A stretch of 64,000 nucleotides of DNA, from NCBI RefSeq assembly GCF_024298905.1, contig NZ_CP101154.1:3312932-3376931 (forward strand), written 5' to 3'. A model generated the notes under the pieces. The model did not search any database. It had not been told where the DNA came from and saw nothing but the letters and a program-made list of their open reading frames with translations. The position numbers and the translations under genes are program-made. Shown here one piece after another: positions 41,546 to 51,457 of the stretch (positions within the stretch are counted from its first letter, which is position 1; every line of letters starts with the position of its first letter). This stretch comes from Natronomonas marina (GTDB lineage Archaea > Halobacteriota > Halobacteria > Halobacteriales > Haloarculaceae).

Positions 41546-42958
41546 ATGAACGTCCGCGTCCGGGGCATCTACACCACGGCCCTGACGGAGTTGCTCGGCG
41601 CCGACCACGAGGTGGTCCAGGCGTCGCCGCCCATCCGCGAGCGGTTCGACCGCGCCTTCGAGGTCGCGCCGGCGGACGCGACCGTTCGGACGACCGACGA
41701 CCGGCAGGGCGTCGGCGTCGCGGGCGACCCCGAGGCCGTCGGAACCCTCCGGGAGCGCCTCCGGGCGGTCGGCCGGGACGCCTTCGCCTGGCCGAACCCC
41801 GCACCGCGCGGGGCGGTGTTCTACGGCACCGTCACCGAGACGCTCGGTTCCGGCGCGCTGGTCGACCTGGGGCGCGTCGACGACCGCTCCGTCGAGGGAT
41901 TTCTCCCCTACGACCGCGTCGAGGGCTACGTCGAGGAGGGCGACGACTACCGCGTCCAGGTCGCCTCGCCGGAACCGCCGTGGAGCGACGCCCGGCCGTC
42001 GCTGGCGACGGACCTCCGGGTGCCGGGCGGCCTGGTCGAACTCCGCCGCGGCGACGGCCGCGCGGGCGGGGAGACGGCCCGGATGGCCGATCTCCTGCCC
42101 GTCGACCCGCCGGAGGGGTGGGCGCCGCGGTGGGCGCGGGCAGCCGACGACGCCTCCCTCGACGCGATGGCGGCGGCGCTGGAACGGGCCGGCGACCGCG
42201 CCGAGGAACTGATGGCCGCGGTCGCCAACGCCGACGGCGAGGAGCCGGGGCGGGTCGTCGCACCGCAGGCCGGCGCCTGGGTCTGGTTCGGCCGCGAGTC
42301 CCGCTTCGAACTCGACGCCGTCCGCGAGCGGGTCACGACCACGATGCCCGGTCACCACCGGGTCAAGGCGGGCGCCGACGGCGCCAGCACCGCCGTCGAC
42401 TTCGCCGAGGCGGTCCGCGGACCCACCGACGGCGACGCCGAGTGGACCGACGACGGGTTCCCCTTCGGGGCCGTCGCCGGGCAGTTCGGACCCCGAGAGG
42501 GCGGGTCCGTCGCCATCGCTCACGGCAAGCCGAGCGGCCGGACCATCACGCTCGGGCGCGGCGAGGTGGTGGAGCGGGACGACGAGGACGGCTCCGTCAC
42601 CGTCGAGCGGGAGATGTCGGCGGGCGGCACCTACGACGCCCTCGACATCGAGCGGCGCGAGGGCGACGTCGCACGGACGACGTTCGTCGAGGGCCGGTGG
42701 TGGTACGCGACGGTCTACGAGGGCGAGGAGGGCCAGCGGCGCGGCACCTACGTCAACGTCTGTACGCCCGTGGAGGTGTTCCCCGACCGCGTGAAGTACG
42801 TCGACCTGCACGTCGACGTGGTGAAACTGCCCGACGGCGAGATTCGGCGGGTCGACGACGACGAACTCGACGCCGCCGTCGACGAGGGACTGGTGACCGA
42901 ACCGCTCGCCGAGCGCGCCCGCGAGGTGGCCGTCTCCATCGAGAACGCGCTCCAGTGA
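41546..42958 (+). CDS. FAU-1-type RNA-binding/ribonuclease protein
   Basis: 470 residues. The N-terminal half resembles the S1-like RNase E/G region (VRGIYTTALTELL near 4-16, GAVFYGTVTETLGSGALVDLG near 87-107). The C-terminal third is a DUF402 domain (VTVEREMSAGGTYDALDIERR, RGTYVNVCTPVEVFPDRVKYVDLHVDVV). FAU-1 of Pyrococcus binds AU-rich RNA and has been linked to rRNA processing; the same cytoplasmic role is likely here. The full domain set is intact. Confidence 0.88.
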   Translation: MNVRVRGIYTTALTELLGADHEVVQASPPIRERFDRAFEVAPADATVRTTDDRQGVGVAGDPEAVGTLRERLRAVGRDAFAWPNPAPRGAVFYGTVTETLGSGALVDLGRVDDRSVEGFLPYDRVEGYVEEGDDYRVQVASPEPPWSDARPSLATDLRVPGGLVELRRGDGRAGGETARMADLLPVDPPEGWAPRWARAADDASLDAMAAALERAGDRAEELMAAVANADGEEPGRVVAPQAGAWVWFGRESRFELDAVRERVTTTMPGHHRVKAGADGASTAVDFAEAVRGPTDGDAEWTDDGFPFGAVAGQFGPREGGSVAIAHGKPSGRTITLGRGEVVERDDEDGSVTVEREMSAGGTYDALDIERREGDVARTTFVEGRWWYATVYEGEEGQRRGTYVNVCTPVEVFPDRVKYVDLHVDVVKLPDGEIRRVDDDELDAAVDEGLVTEPLAERAREVAVSIENALQ

Positions 42959-43035
42959 CGGCTCTTTCGTTCCGTCGACACGAGTAGTGTTGCCGCACAC
43001 TACGGTTTATGTGGCGCCAGTTCCTACGCCCGTCC

Positions 43036-43281
43036 ATGAGCAGCGAGGGCGTCGACGCCGAGAGCAAGGTGTCGGGGAACCAGGCGAACATCCCGGCACA
43101 CATCCGTCGGGAACTCGACATCGACGACGGCGACCGACTCCGCTGGCACGTCGAGGACGACGGGACGATCCGCGTGCGGGTCCTCCAGCAGCGCAGCGGC
43201 ACGTTCGACGAGTTCGGCGGCTACGACGGGGACCGGACGACGGCGGTCGAGGACGAACACGATGGGTGGGGCGTCGAGTAG
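43036..43281 (+). CDS. AbrB/MazE-type antitoxin (module 1)
   Basis: 81 residues from the ATG at 43036. A swapped-hairpin DNA-binding domain is seen at residues 10-50: KVSGNQANIPAHIRRELDIDDGDRLRWHV. The acidic C-terminal tail should contact the toxin. The PIN-domain gene begins at the base after its stop (TAG then ATG), the classic antitoxin-toxin order with coupled translation and autoregulation expected. Confidence 0.87.
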   Translation: MSSEGVDAESKVSGNQANIPAHIRRELDIDDGDRLRWHVEDDGTIRVRVLQQRSGTFDEFGGYDGDRTTAVEDEHDGWGVE

Positions 43282-43716
43282 ATGCCGCGAGCGGTCGTCG
43301 ATACGACGGTGCTCTTCGCGGCGGCGTACCGCCGCGACGGCGCCCACGACCGGGCCCTCCCCATCCTCCGGGGCATCGACACCGCGGCGCTCCCGGAAGC
43401 GGTCGTTCTCGATTACGTACTCGCGGAGACGCTGAACGGCCTGACGACACACGCGGGCCACGAGGCCACGGCCGACTTCCTCGACCGGGTGGAGGAGAAC
43501 GCCCGGTTCCACGTCGACGGCCTGACGAGCGACGCGTTCGCCACGGCCAAGGCGCTGTTCCGGCGGTACGAACGGTTCTCGTTCGTCGACGCCTGTATCG
43601 TCGCGTACATGCAGGCGGAGGGGCTCGGGTACCTCTACTCGCTGGACGACGATTTCGACGCCGCCGAGGACGTCTACCGTCTCGACACACCCACCAACCC
43701 CTACCAGCCGGAGTGA
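43282..43716 (+). CDS. PIN-domain toxin, VapC-like (module 1)
   Basis: 144 residues. The four PIN acidic positions are in place: Asp7 (VVDTTVL), Glu49 (LAETLNG), Asp103 (FVDACIVAYM) and Asp122-124 (YSLDDDFD). VapC proteins are Mg-dependent RNases cutting tRNA or rRNA. It shares spacing and LFRRYERFS-type blocks with the second module at 56877-57305, so the two are paralogs. Confidence 0.88.
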   Translation: MPRAVVDTTVLFAAAYRRDGAHDRALPILRGIDTAALPEAVVLDYVLAETLNGLTTHAGHEATADFLDRVEENARFHVDGLTSDAFATAKALFRRYERFSFVDACIVAYMQAEGLGYLYSLDDDFDAAEDVYRLDTPTNPYQPE

Positions 43717-43768
43717 GGAACGGACACCGGCGTTCGGTCCCCGCCGGGCACGCTCGACGCTCCGGGAA

Positions 43769-45142
43769 TCAGTCCTGCAAGCGTCGCCACAGCGCCGCCG
43801 CTCCGAGGCCCGCGCCGGCCGCCAGCGCGCCGAACCCGGCGCCCGACCCGTCGGTGGTGTCGGTCCCCCCGTCGGTCGCGGGTGGATCGGTCGCGGACGG
43901 CGTCGGCGTCGACGATGCCACCGTCGGGAACGTGTAGATGGCCGCGCCCTCCTCGGGGTCCCCCGTCGAGAAGTCCCGCCAGCTACTGGCGACGACGTGG
44001 TCGCCCGCGCCCTGGGCCGTCCAGAAGTCCGTCGTCGGCGTGTCCCGCCAGTGGGCCAACTCGCGCGGCTTGCGGGGGTCGGAGACGTCGTGTACCTTCA
44101 CGCCGCCGCGGTACCAGGCCGTGTAGAGGCGGTCGCCGACGTAGTCGAAGTTGTGGGAGGTGGTCCAGACGCCGCCGAACGTCGGGTCGGGGGTGGGCGG
44201 CGCCTCGATGCGCGAGAGCCGTTCTTCGGCCTCCCGGTCCCACAGTTCGACGCCGCCGAGGGCCGCTGAGGTGGCGTCGGCCTCGGTCGCCCACGCCTCC
44301 TCGTTGAGTGCGAGAAGCGGGCCGTCGGCGCCCCCCCGCGGGACGGCGAAGTGGTCGTTGCCGGGCAAGGAGTATAGCGCCGCCCGCCGTTCCGACTGCG
44401 AGTCGATGTCGGCCAGCGTCTCGATGTCGCGTCCCCGGAGCTGGACCAGCGGCGTCGGGTTCGACGGGTCGGAGACGTCGACGAGCCACGTCCCCGCCTC
44501 CCAGTAGGAGCAGTAGGCGACGCCGTCGGCGACGGTGACGTCGTGAATCTGCCGGAGGCTCGGGTGTACCTCCGCCCACCGCTCGTCGGCGTCGAGGACG
44601 GACCACCGGCTCAGTTCCTCGCCGCTCTCGACGTCAACGCAGACCAGCGGGTTCCGGTCGCCGTCGTTGCCGCAGAGGTACAGCGTCTCGCCGTCGGTGT
44701 CGAGGTTGTGGTGGAAGAAGTCGGTCTCGTGGGCGAGGACCCGCTGGGGGTCGGCCGGGTCGCTGACGTCGAAGACGACGGCGGCGTAGGGGACGCCATC
44801 CAGCGGTTCACCGGGGGCGCCGAGCGCGTAGTAGTCGCCGCCGAGTTTGCCGTCGAAGACGTCGACCAGCGGCCCGTCGGGATGCTCCGCCAGGAGGTCA
44901 CGGCGCTCGGCCAGGAGCGTCGGGTCGGCCGGGTCGGCGGTGTCGACCACCGCGAAGCCGTCGGTCGTCGCCACGTAGGAGATGTCGCCGTCGGCGACGA
45001 GTTCCTTCGCGCCGGGCAGGGTGAGTCGACCGAGCGGTTCGAACGAGTCGTCGGCGTCGGTCGCCGTCTGTGCGCCCGCTCGCCCGGCCGAGAGCGCCAG
45101 CACCGTCGCACCACCGGCACGGAGGAGGTCCCGTCGTCGCAT
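43769..45142 (-). CDS. Exported LVIVD/beta-propeller repeat protein
   Basis: 457 residues from the ATG at 45142. MRRRDLLRAGGATVLALSAGRAGAQ is a Tat signal; the C-terminus has a Pro/Thr/Asp linker (PSATDPPATDGGTDTTDG) and a short hydrophobic anchor (GFGALAAGAGLGAAALW) followed by Arg-Arg. Between them are at least five LVIVD-type units (GFAVVDTADPADP, AAVVFDVSDPADPQ, TWLVDVSDPSNP, GVKVHDVSDPRKP), which form propellers at the cell surface. Ligand unknown. It is divergent from the gene at 45222. Confidence 0.87.
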   Translation of the reverse strand: MRRRDLLRAGGATVLALSAGRAGAQTATDADDSFEPLGRLTLPGAKELVADGDISYVATTDGFAVVDTADPADPTLLAERRDLLAEHPDGPLVDVFDGKLGGDYYALGAPGEPLDGVPYAAVVFDVSDPADPQRVLAHETDFFHHNLDTDGETLYLCGNDGDRNPLVCVDVESGEELSRWSVLDADERWAEVHPSLRQIHDVTVADGVAYCSYWEAGTWLVDVSDPSNPTPLVQLRGRDIETLADIDSQSERRAALYSLPGNDHFAVPRGGADGPLLALNEEAWATEADATSAALGGVELWDREAEERLSRIEAPPTPDPTFGGVWTTSHNFDYVGDRLYTAWYRGGVKVHDVSDPRKPRELAHWRDTPTTDFWTAQGAGDHVVASSWRDFSTGDPEEGAAIYTFPTVASSTPTPSATDPPATDGGTDTTDGSGAGFGALAAGAGLGAAALWRRLQD

Positions 45143-45221
45143 TGCCCCGCCTACGGCACCGCGACGCCTATCCGTTTCGGCTGCCGGAGAGGCTAAGTAT
45201 CGGTAAATGTTACCATAACAC

Positions 45222-45635
45222 ATGGATGAATCGAGCCTCACGGAGACGGAACTGTCAGCCATCCACCGGGTCGAACTCGGCATCGAGTGGCTCCACCGGG
45301 CCCACGGGCAACTCGTTGCCTTCCACCACGAGACGGGTCACGCGATGGACCACCTGGCTGCGGCGGAGGAACTGTTCCGGGAGAGCGGCCACGACGGCCT
45401 CGCCGACCGGCTCCGGGACGACCTGTTGCCGCGGGGCGTCGTCCCCCGCGAGGAGGGGCCCGGCCGGTGGACCTACGAACTGCTGGAGGCCTTCGAGGCG
45501 GACCTCTACGCCGACGCGCGGACGTTCGAGGCGGCGGCCCGCGACGCCGTGACCGACGGGCGACGGCACGCCGCCGAGCGCCGCCAGCAGGCCGAGTGGC
45601 GGGCCCGCGCCGCCGATGGCGAGGCCAACTGGTAA
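45222..45635 (+). CDS. Conserved helical protein of unknown function
   Basis: 137 residues from the ATG at 45222, almost entirely predicted helix and rich in His, Arg and Glu: IEWLHRAHGQLVAFHHETGHAMDHLAAAEEL, then RADGEANW-type C-terminus. The paired histidines recall hemerythrin-like helices, but the ligand set is not convincing. No membrane segment. It precedes the SDR gene by 24 bases on the same strand, so they may be co-transcribed. Confidence 0.7.
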   Translation: MDESSLTETELSAIHRVELGIEWLHRAHGQLVAFHHETGHAMDHLAAAEELFRESGHDGLADRLRDDLLPRGVVPREEGPGRWTYELLEAFEADLYADARTFEAAARDAVTDGRRHAAERRQQAEWRARAADGEANW

Positions 45636-45659
45636 GGCCCGCCCGTCCGGAGTCGGCGT

Positions 45660-46397
45660 ATGATCGAGCCGGACTGTGAGGGCCGGGTCGCGCTCGTGAC
45701 CGGGAGCGCGGGCGGCATCGGGCGGGCGTTCCTGCTGGGGCTGGCCGACGCCGGCGCCGACGTGGCCGTCCACTACAATACCAGCGACGCGGCCGCCGAG
45801 GCGACCGCCGAGACGGCCCGCGAGCGGGGCGTCGACGCCGTCACCGTCGGCGCGGACCTGACCGACCCCGGGGCCGTCGAGGCGTGCTTCGAGGAAATCG
45901 AGGCCGAACTGGGGTCCGTCGACGTCCTCGTCAACAACGTCGGCGACTTCGCGCCGGAGTACTGGAGCGATATCGACCTCGAAACCTGGCACCGCGTCAT
46001 CGAGACGAACCTGACGACGACGATGCTGTGCTCGAAGCGCGCGCTGGGACCGATGCGCGAGGCCGGGTGGGGCCGCATCGTCAACGTCGGCTACGCCTCG
46101 GCTGGACGGGCCTACGTCTCCGCGAAGAACTTCCCGTACTTCGTCGCCAAGACGGGCGTCGTCATGTTCACCCGGATGCTCGCCGCCGAGACGCAGGACG
46201 ACGGCGTGACGGTCAACGCCGTCTCGCCGTACGTCGTCGAGACGAGCGACGAGTTCCCCGAGGAGGCGCCGCGTGGCCGGTGGGCCGAGCCGTCCGACCT
46301 CCTGCAGGCACTGCTGTTCTTCGTCGACGAGGACTCCGCATACGTCAGCGGCGAGAACGTCGAAATCGACGGCGGGTGGCTCCCCGAGTCAGTCTGA
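45660..46397 (+). CDS. Short-chain dehydrogenase/reductase
   Basis: 245 residues with a classical SDR fold. NAD(P) loop GSAGGIGRA near 15-23, VNNVGDF near 90-96, and the catalytic Tyr-x3-Lys in YFVAKTG near 160-166. The C-terminal SGENVEIDGGWLP is the usual family end (normally I-x-VDGG). FabG-like length, so an acyl or sugar substrate is possible. Cytoplasmic; substrate unknown. Confidence 0.9.
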   Translation: MIEPDCEGRVALVTGSAGGIGRAFLLGLADAGADVAVHYNTSDAAAEATAETARERGVDAVTVGADLTDPGAVEACFEEIEAELGSVDVLVNNVGDFAPEYWSDIDLETWHRVIETNLTTTMLCSKRALGPMREAGWGRIVNVGYASAGRAYVSAKNFPYFVAKTGVVMFTRMLAAETQDDGVTVNAVSPYVVETSDEFPEEAPRGRWAEPSDLLQALLFFVDEDSAYVSGENVEIDGGWLPESV

Positions 46398-46496
46398 GGC
46401 GGCCACGGATCGCCGGCCGGCACCGAGAACCGACAGTCCGGGGTGGTAACCGCACGTAGTTTCATGTGTCCGGGGGCGAACTACCCCCACACCCGA

Positions 46497-47465
46497 ATGT
46501 TGCCGACGAACGACGGCGCCGACCGCGGACAGCTGCTCGTCATCATCGGACTGCTGCTGGGACTGGCGTTCGTCGCACTCGCGCTCGTTCTCAACGCGGC
46601 CATCTTCACCGAGAACTTCGCCACCAGAGAAGTGACCGACTCCGAACGATCCACCGCCTACACCTCGGGGATGGAAGCCGCCATCGAGGGCGCCTACGAC
46701 CGGACGAACGACAACGCGACCCGGAAGGCGGTCCACGCGACGGCGACCTTCGACGAGAGCCTCCGGACGTGGGTCGACTCGCAGGCCGACGCGGCGGCAG
46801 AACGGGGGGCCGTCTTCGAGGCCGACTGGACCACCCACGACGGCTGGCGGCTCCGGCAGGACGCCGACGGCTCGTTCGCGCCGGACGACGACGCCGACGC
46901 GACTGACTGGACCGTCGCCGACGACGCGCACAACGTCTCGGCGTTCGAGTTGAGCGTGACGCGGGACGACCTCTACGAGGGCGCCGACACTGCAGCCTTC
47001 CACGTATACGTCTCCGACGGAACGACGGACTGGGAGCTGTACATCCACCAGTCGGGGTCCGACATCGTCGTCTCGCAGGGCGATCCCGCGACCGCCTCCG
47101 AGCAGTGCGCACGGACGACCGCCCGTGCGGTCGTCGACCTCCGTAACCACACCTTCGACGGGACGAACTGCGACGCGCTCGAGATTCCGGGAACTATCGA
47201 GGGTCCCGTCGAGATCGGATACGGGAACGTCCAGAGTTCGGCCGGCGACGAGCGCGTCGTCGGCACCTACACGCTCGTCGTCAACGGCACCGGCGCCATC
47301 GAGACGAACGGCTCGAACTACCCGGAGCGGTTCAACGTCGCCGGCAAGGTACCCCCGACGGCGACCGCGATCGTCTACGCCGTCGAGTACGACACCCACT
47401 ACGAGCGTGACGACATCGTCTACGACCGCGAGGGCCGGTACGCGCCCCGGGAGGAGGCGCGCTAG
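46497..47465 (+). CDS. Pilin-like exported protein, DUF7261-type
   Basis: 322 residues from the ATG at 46497. The N-terminus has DRGQLLVIIGLLLGLAFVALALVLN, a type IV pilin-like hydrophobic helix with a short charged leader, followed by a long acidic, Thr/Asp-rich extracellular region. Other haloarchaea carry similar proteins within pilus-related clusters, but no assembly ATPase is nearby. Family number is from memory. Probably membrane-anchored with an extracellular domain. Confidence 0.7.
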   Translation: MLPTNDGADRGQLLVIIGLLLGLAFVALALVLNAAIFTENFATREVTDSERSTAYTSGMEAAIEGAYDRTNDNATRKAVHATATFDESLRTWVDSQADAAAERGAVFEADWTTHDGWRLRQDADGSFAPDDDADATDWTVADDAHNVSAFELSVTRDDLYEGADTAAFHVYVSDGTTDWELYIHQSGSDIVVSQGDPATASEQCARTTARAVVDLRNHTFDGTNCDALEIPGTIEGPVEIGYGNVQSSAGDERVVGTYTLVVNGTGAIETNGSNYPERFNVAGKVPPTATAIVYAVEYDTHYERDDIVYDREGRYAPREEAR

Positions 47466-47569
47466 AACCGCCGAGAGCCGGCAGTCGGTCGCCCCGTCCG
47501 CCCCTCGAAAGCAGTTTATACCCGCGCCCGGAAGGACCGCCAACGTCGACGCCGGATCGACACCCACCG

Positions 47570-48412
47570 ATGTACAGGACAGCAGCCACCCTCGCGGCGG
47601 TCGCGCTCCTCGCAGCGACGGCAGCAGCGGCTCCAGCGGGCGGCTACGCCGTCGCCGTCGACGGCGCGACGACCGAAATCCCGACGCAGTCGGTATCCAT
47701 CGGCGGAGAGACCTACGCCGTCGACCGGGTGGCCCTGCGCGAGCGCAACGGCACGGTCTCCGTCGAGGCCACCGGCCCGCCGGGTGAAGGATACGACGTC
47801 AACCTCTACGATTCGGCGGGCGACGTGCGCCGATCCTCGCGGAAGAGCGGCGGCGACACGACGACGACGTTCGACCTCGGCGTCGCCCCGGGGACCTACG
47901 CGGTCGTGGTCTACGACGGCGACATAGAGGCCCTCGCCGCGGTGGTCGTCGCCGGCTACGAGGTCGACCTCCAGACCCCCGACGCCGCCGAGACCGGCGA
48001 CGCAATCGGGGCGACCGTCGAGTTGAACCGGACGGCCGGCGGGACCGTCGAGCGCGTCGAGGTCGTCCTCGCCGGCGAGCAGACCGTTCGGGTCCCCGCC
48101 GAACCGACCGGCGAGACGACCTACGAGGCGACTCTCCCCCTGGACGGGCTGCCGGCCGGGAGCTACGACGCCCGCGGGGTCGTCTTCGGGGCCGACACCT
48201 TCGGGAACGGCGAAAACGAGATACTCGGCCTCGGGCCGGGACGGACGCTGACCGTCGAGGGCCACGACGCCGCCCACTACGCCGAATCCGACGGGACCGT
48301 CGGCTCGTCGGGCCTCCGGGCGGCGGTCGACGACTGGCGGACCGGCGAGACGACCACGGCCGTCCTGCGGGACGTCGTCGACTACTGGCGGACCGGCGAC
48401 CCCGTCGGCTGA
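47570..48412 (+). CDS. Secreted hypothetical protein
   Basis: 280 residues. Signal peptide MYRTAATLAAVALLAATAAAAPAGG with a likely cleavage after AAA-AP. The rest is beta-rich with Thr/Val/Gly alternation (TFDLGVAPGTYAVVVYDGD; AATLPLDGLPAGSYDARG-like), suggesting two immunoglobulin-like or carboxypeptidase-regulatory-like domains. No anchor seen. It ends 66 bases before uvrA on the same strand. Function unknown. Confidence 0.68.
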   Translation: MYRTAATLAAVALLAATAAAAPAGGYAVAVDGATTEIPTQSVSIGGETYAVDRVALRERNGTVSVEATGPPGEGYDVNLYDSAGDVRRSSRKSGGDTTTTFDLGVAPGTYAVVVYDGDIEALAAVVVAGYEVDLQTPDAAETGDAIGATVELNRTAGGTVERVEVVLAGEQTVRVPAEPTGETTYEATLPLDGLPAGSYDARGVVFGADTFGNGENEILGLGPGRTLTVEGHDAAHYAESDGTVGSSGLRAAVDDWRTGETTTAVLRDVVDYWRTGDPVG

Positions 48413-48478
48413 CCCCGTCGCCGGGGACGACGGCCGCAACCGACAGGGTTTCACTCCGCCGGTCCGTTCCCGGATTCA

Positions 48479-51418
48479 ATGACCGACGACATCGTCGTCC
48501 GTGGTGCCTCCGAGCACAACCTCGAGGACATCGACGTGTCCATCCCCCGCGAGGAGTTCACCGTCGTCACCGGCCTCTCGGGGTCGGGCAAGTCCTCGCT
48601 GGCCTTCGAGACCGTCTACGCCGAGGGTCAGCGCCGCTACATCGAGTCGCTCAGCGCCTACGCGCGGAACTTCCTCGGCCAGATGGACAAACCGCAGGTC
48701 GAGAACGTCGAGGGACTGTCACCCGCCATCTCCATCGACCAGAAGAACGCCGCCAACAACCCCCGCTCGACGGTCGGTACCGTCACCGAACTCCACGACT
48801 ACCTCCGCCTGCTGTACGCGCGAGTCGGCACCCCCCACTGCCCGGAGTGCGGCCGCGAGGTCGGCGAGCAGAGCGCCCAGCAGATGGTTCGACGGCTGCT
48901 GGAGCTACCGGAAGGAACGCGGGCGAAGCTGTGTGCGCCCGTCGTCCGCGACCAGAAGGGCGCCTTCGAGGACCTCTTCGAGGAACTCCTCGGCGAGGGC
49001 TACGCCCGCGTCGAGGTCGACGGCGAGGAGTTCGACCTGGCGACCGAGACGCCGGACCTCGACGAGAACTACGACCACACTATCGACGTGGTCGTCGACC
49101 GGGTGAAACTGCGGGAGTCGGACCGCTCGCGCATCACCGACTCCGTCGAGACCGCCCTCGGGGAGGCCGACGGCGTGCTGAAGGTCGTCCTCCCCGACCC
49201 GCCGGCGGACGCCGAGGTCGGCACCGAGGCACGCTCGACGGGCGACCTGGCTGGCGACGAGGACGACCGCGGGGTCGTCGAGTTCTCCGAGGAACTGGCC
49301 TGCACCCACTGCGGCATCGACCTGCCGGAGATCGAGACCCGGTCGTTCTCGTTCAACTCCCCGCACGGCGCCTGCCCGGAGTGTGAGGGTATCGGCGAGA
49401 CCAAGGAGGTCGACGAGGACCTCGTCGTCAGAGACCGCTCGAAGCCCATCAAGGACGTCTTCGAGGCCTGGAGCTACAACCGGTCGTACTATCGGACGCG
49501 GCTCGACTCGGTGGCCGAACACTTCGGCGTGAGCGTCGAGACGCCCTTCGAGGAACTGGACGCCGACGTACAGGAGGCGTTCCTCTACGGTACCGACGGA
49601 CAGGTCGTCTTCGAGCGGCAGACCAAGAACGGTACCCGGCGCAAGGAGAAGCGGTTCGAGGGAGTCATCCCGAACCTCGAGCGGCGGTACGTCGAGACGG
49701 ACTCCGAAGGGACGCGGGACCACATCGAGAACTACATGGCGACGACGACCTGTCCGGCCTGCGACGGGACGCGCCTCAAGCCCGAGTCGCGGGCGGTGCT
49801 GGTCGCCGACACCGCCATCACCGAGGTCAACCGGATGTCCATCGGCGACGCGCTCGAGCACTTCGAGGGGCTGGACGCCGACCTCGACGACCGCGAGCGG
49901 ACCATCGCCGAGGAGATACTGAAGGAGATACGCGCCCGCCTCGGCTTCATGGAGGAGGTCGGCCTGGAGTACCTGACGCTGGACCGGGAGGCCTCGACGC
50001 TGTCGGGCGGCGAGAGCCAGCGCATCCGCCTCGCCACGCAGGTCGGCTCCGGGCTGGTCGGCGTGCTGTACGTGCTGGACGAGCCCTCCATCGGCCTCCA
50101 CCAGCGGGACAACGACAAGCTGCTGGACACCCTGGAGGGACTGCGCGACCTGGGCAACACCCTCCTCGTGGTCGAACACGACGAGGAGACGATGTGGCGG
50201 GCCGACAACGTCATCGACATGGGTCCCGGTCCCGGCAAGCGCGGCGGCGAGGTCGTCGTCAACGGCGACGTCGAGGACGTGATGGCCGCCGACGGCTCCG
50301 TGACGGGCGACTACCTCGCGGGCAGGCGGGCGATTCCGGTGCCCGAAAGGCGTCGGGAGGGCGACGGCCACCTCACCGTCCGGGGCGCCCGCCAGCACAA
50401 CCTGAAGGACGTCGACGTCGAGTTCCCGCTGGGCTGCTTTACGGCGATTACGGGTGTCTCGGGATCGGGGAAGTCGACGCTGTTGCACGAGATCCTCTAC
50501 AAGGGGCTGGTGCGGCGGATGAACGACACCGACGTCTACCCCGGGGAGCACGACGACATCGAGGGTGTCGACGACGTCGAGACGGTCCGGCTCATCGACC
50601 AGTCGCCCATCGGCCGGACGCCCCGCTCGAACCCGGCGACCTACACCGGCGTCTTCGACCACATCCGGGAGCTGTTCGCCGAGACGAAACTGGCCAAGCG
50701 GCGCGGCTACGAGAAGGGCCGCTTCTCGTTCAATGTCAAGGGCGGCCGGTGTGAGTCCTGCGGCGGCCAGGGGACCGTCAAGATCGACATGAACTTCCTC
50801 AGCGACGTCTACGTCCCCTGCGAGGAGTGCGACGGCGCCCGCTACAACGACGAGACGCTCGAAGTGACCTACAAGGACGCCACCATCTCGGACGTCCTCG
50901 ATATGGAGGTCGACGAGGCCCACGAGTTCTTCGAGGGCCACTCGGGCATCCGGCGGCGCCTGAAACTGCTGAAGGACGTCGGCCTGGGCTACATGCGGCT
51001 GGGCCAGCCGTCGACGACGCTGTCCGGCGGGGAGGCCCAGCGCGTGAAACTGGCCGAGGAACTCGGCAAGCAGGACTCCGGGGACGCGCTGTATCTGCTG
51101 GACGAGCCGACGACCGGCCTGCACAGCGAGGACGAGCGGAAGCTCATCGACGTACTGCACCGGCTGGTCGACGACGGTAACACGGTCGTCGTCGTCGAGC
51201 ACGAACTCGACCTGGTGAAGAACGCCGACCACATCGTCGACCTCGGGCCGGAGGGCGGCGAGGGGGGCGGCGAGGTGGTCGCCGCGGGCACGCCCGAGGC
51301 GATTGCGGCGGTCGACGACTCCCACACCGGCCGCTACCTGCGCGACCTGTTGCCGGGCGTCGACCTCGAGGGACCGCGGAGCGGACGGGCGCGACGGCCG
51401 GCCGCGGGCGACGACTGA
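48479..51418 (+). CDS. uvrA: UvrA, excinuclease ABC subunit A
   Basis: 979 residues, full length. Two ABC ATPase modules: Walker A GLSGSGKSSL near 32-41 and GVSGSGKSTLL near 660-670, signatures LSGGESQRIRL near 508 and LSGGEAQRVKL near 850. Zinc-binding pairs are seen at CPECG, CTHCG...CPECEG, CPACDG and CESCGG...CPC-type CEECDG. UvrA scans DNA for damage and loads UvrB in nucleotide excision repair. As in other haloarchaea this bacterial-type enzyme works beside archaeal repair proteins. uvrB and uvrC are not in the window. Confidence 0.97.
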   Translation: MTDDIVVRGASEHNLEDIDVSIPREEFTVVTGLSGSGKSSLAFETVYAEGQRRYIESLSAYARNFLGQMDKPQVENVEGLSPAISIDQKNAANNPRSTVGTVTELHDYLRLLYARVGTPHCPECGREVGEQSAQQMVRRLLELPEGTRAKLCAPVVRDQKGAFEDLFEELLGEGYARVEVDGEEFDLATETPDLDENYDHTIDVVVDRVKLRESDRSRITDSVETALGEADGVLKVVLPDPPADAEVGTEARSTGDLAGDEDDRGVVEFSEELACTHCGIDLPEIETRSFSFNSPHGACPECEGIGETKEVDEDLVVRDRSKPIKDVFEAWSYNRSYYRTRLDSVAEHFGVSVETPFEELDADVQEAFLYGTDGQVVFERQTKNGTRRKEKRFEGVIPNLERRYVETDSEGTRDHIENYMATTTCPACDGTRLKPESRAVLVADTAITEVNRMSIGDALEHFEGLDADLDDRERTIAEEILKEIRARLGFMEEVGLEYLTLDREASTLSGGESQRIRLATQVGSGLVGVLYVLDEPSIGLHQRDNDKLLDTLEGLRDLGNTLLVVEHDEETMWRADNVIDMGPGPGKRGGEVVVNGDVEDVMAADGSVTGDYLAGRRAIPVPERRREGDGHLTVRGARQHNLKDVDVEFPLGCFTAITGVSGSGKSTLLHEILYKGLVRRMNDTDVYPGEHDDIEGVDDVETVRLIDQSPIGRTPRSNPATYTGVFDHIRELFAETKLAKRRGYEKGRFSFNVKGGRCESCGGQGTVKIDMNFLSDVYVPCEECDGARYNDETLEVTYKDATISDVLDMEVDEAHEFFEGHSGIRRRLKLLKDVGLGYMRLGQPSTTLSGGEAQRVKLAEELGKQDSGDALYLLDEPTTGLHSEDERKLIDVLHRLVDDGNTVVVVEHELDLVKNADHIVDLGPEGGEGGGEVVAAGTPEAIAAVDDSHTGRYLRDLLPGVDLEGPRSGRARRPAAGDD

Positions 51419-51457
51419 TTGGGGCTCGAACGCTCCGCGGCGGTGGAGGACCTGCGA

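Noticed and set aside
48905-51325. Open frame of 806 codons on the minus strand
   Set aside because: Antisense shadow of uvrA, with a Val/Asp/Leu/Arg composition produced by complementing acidic codons.
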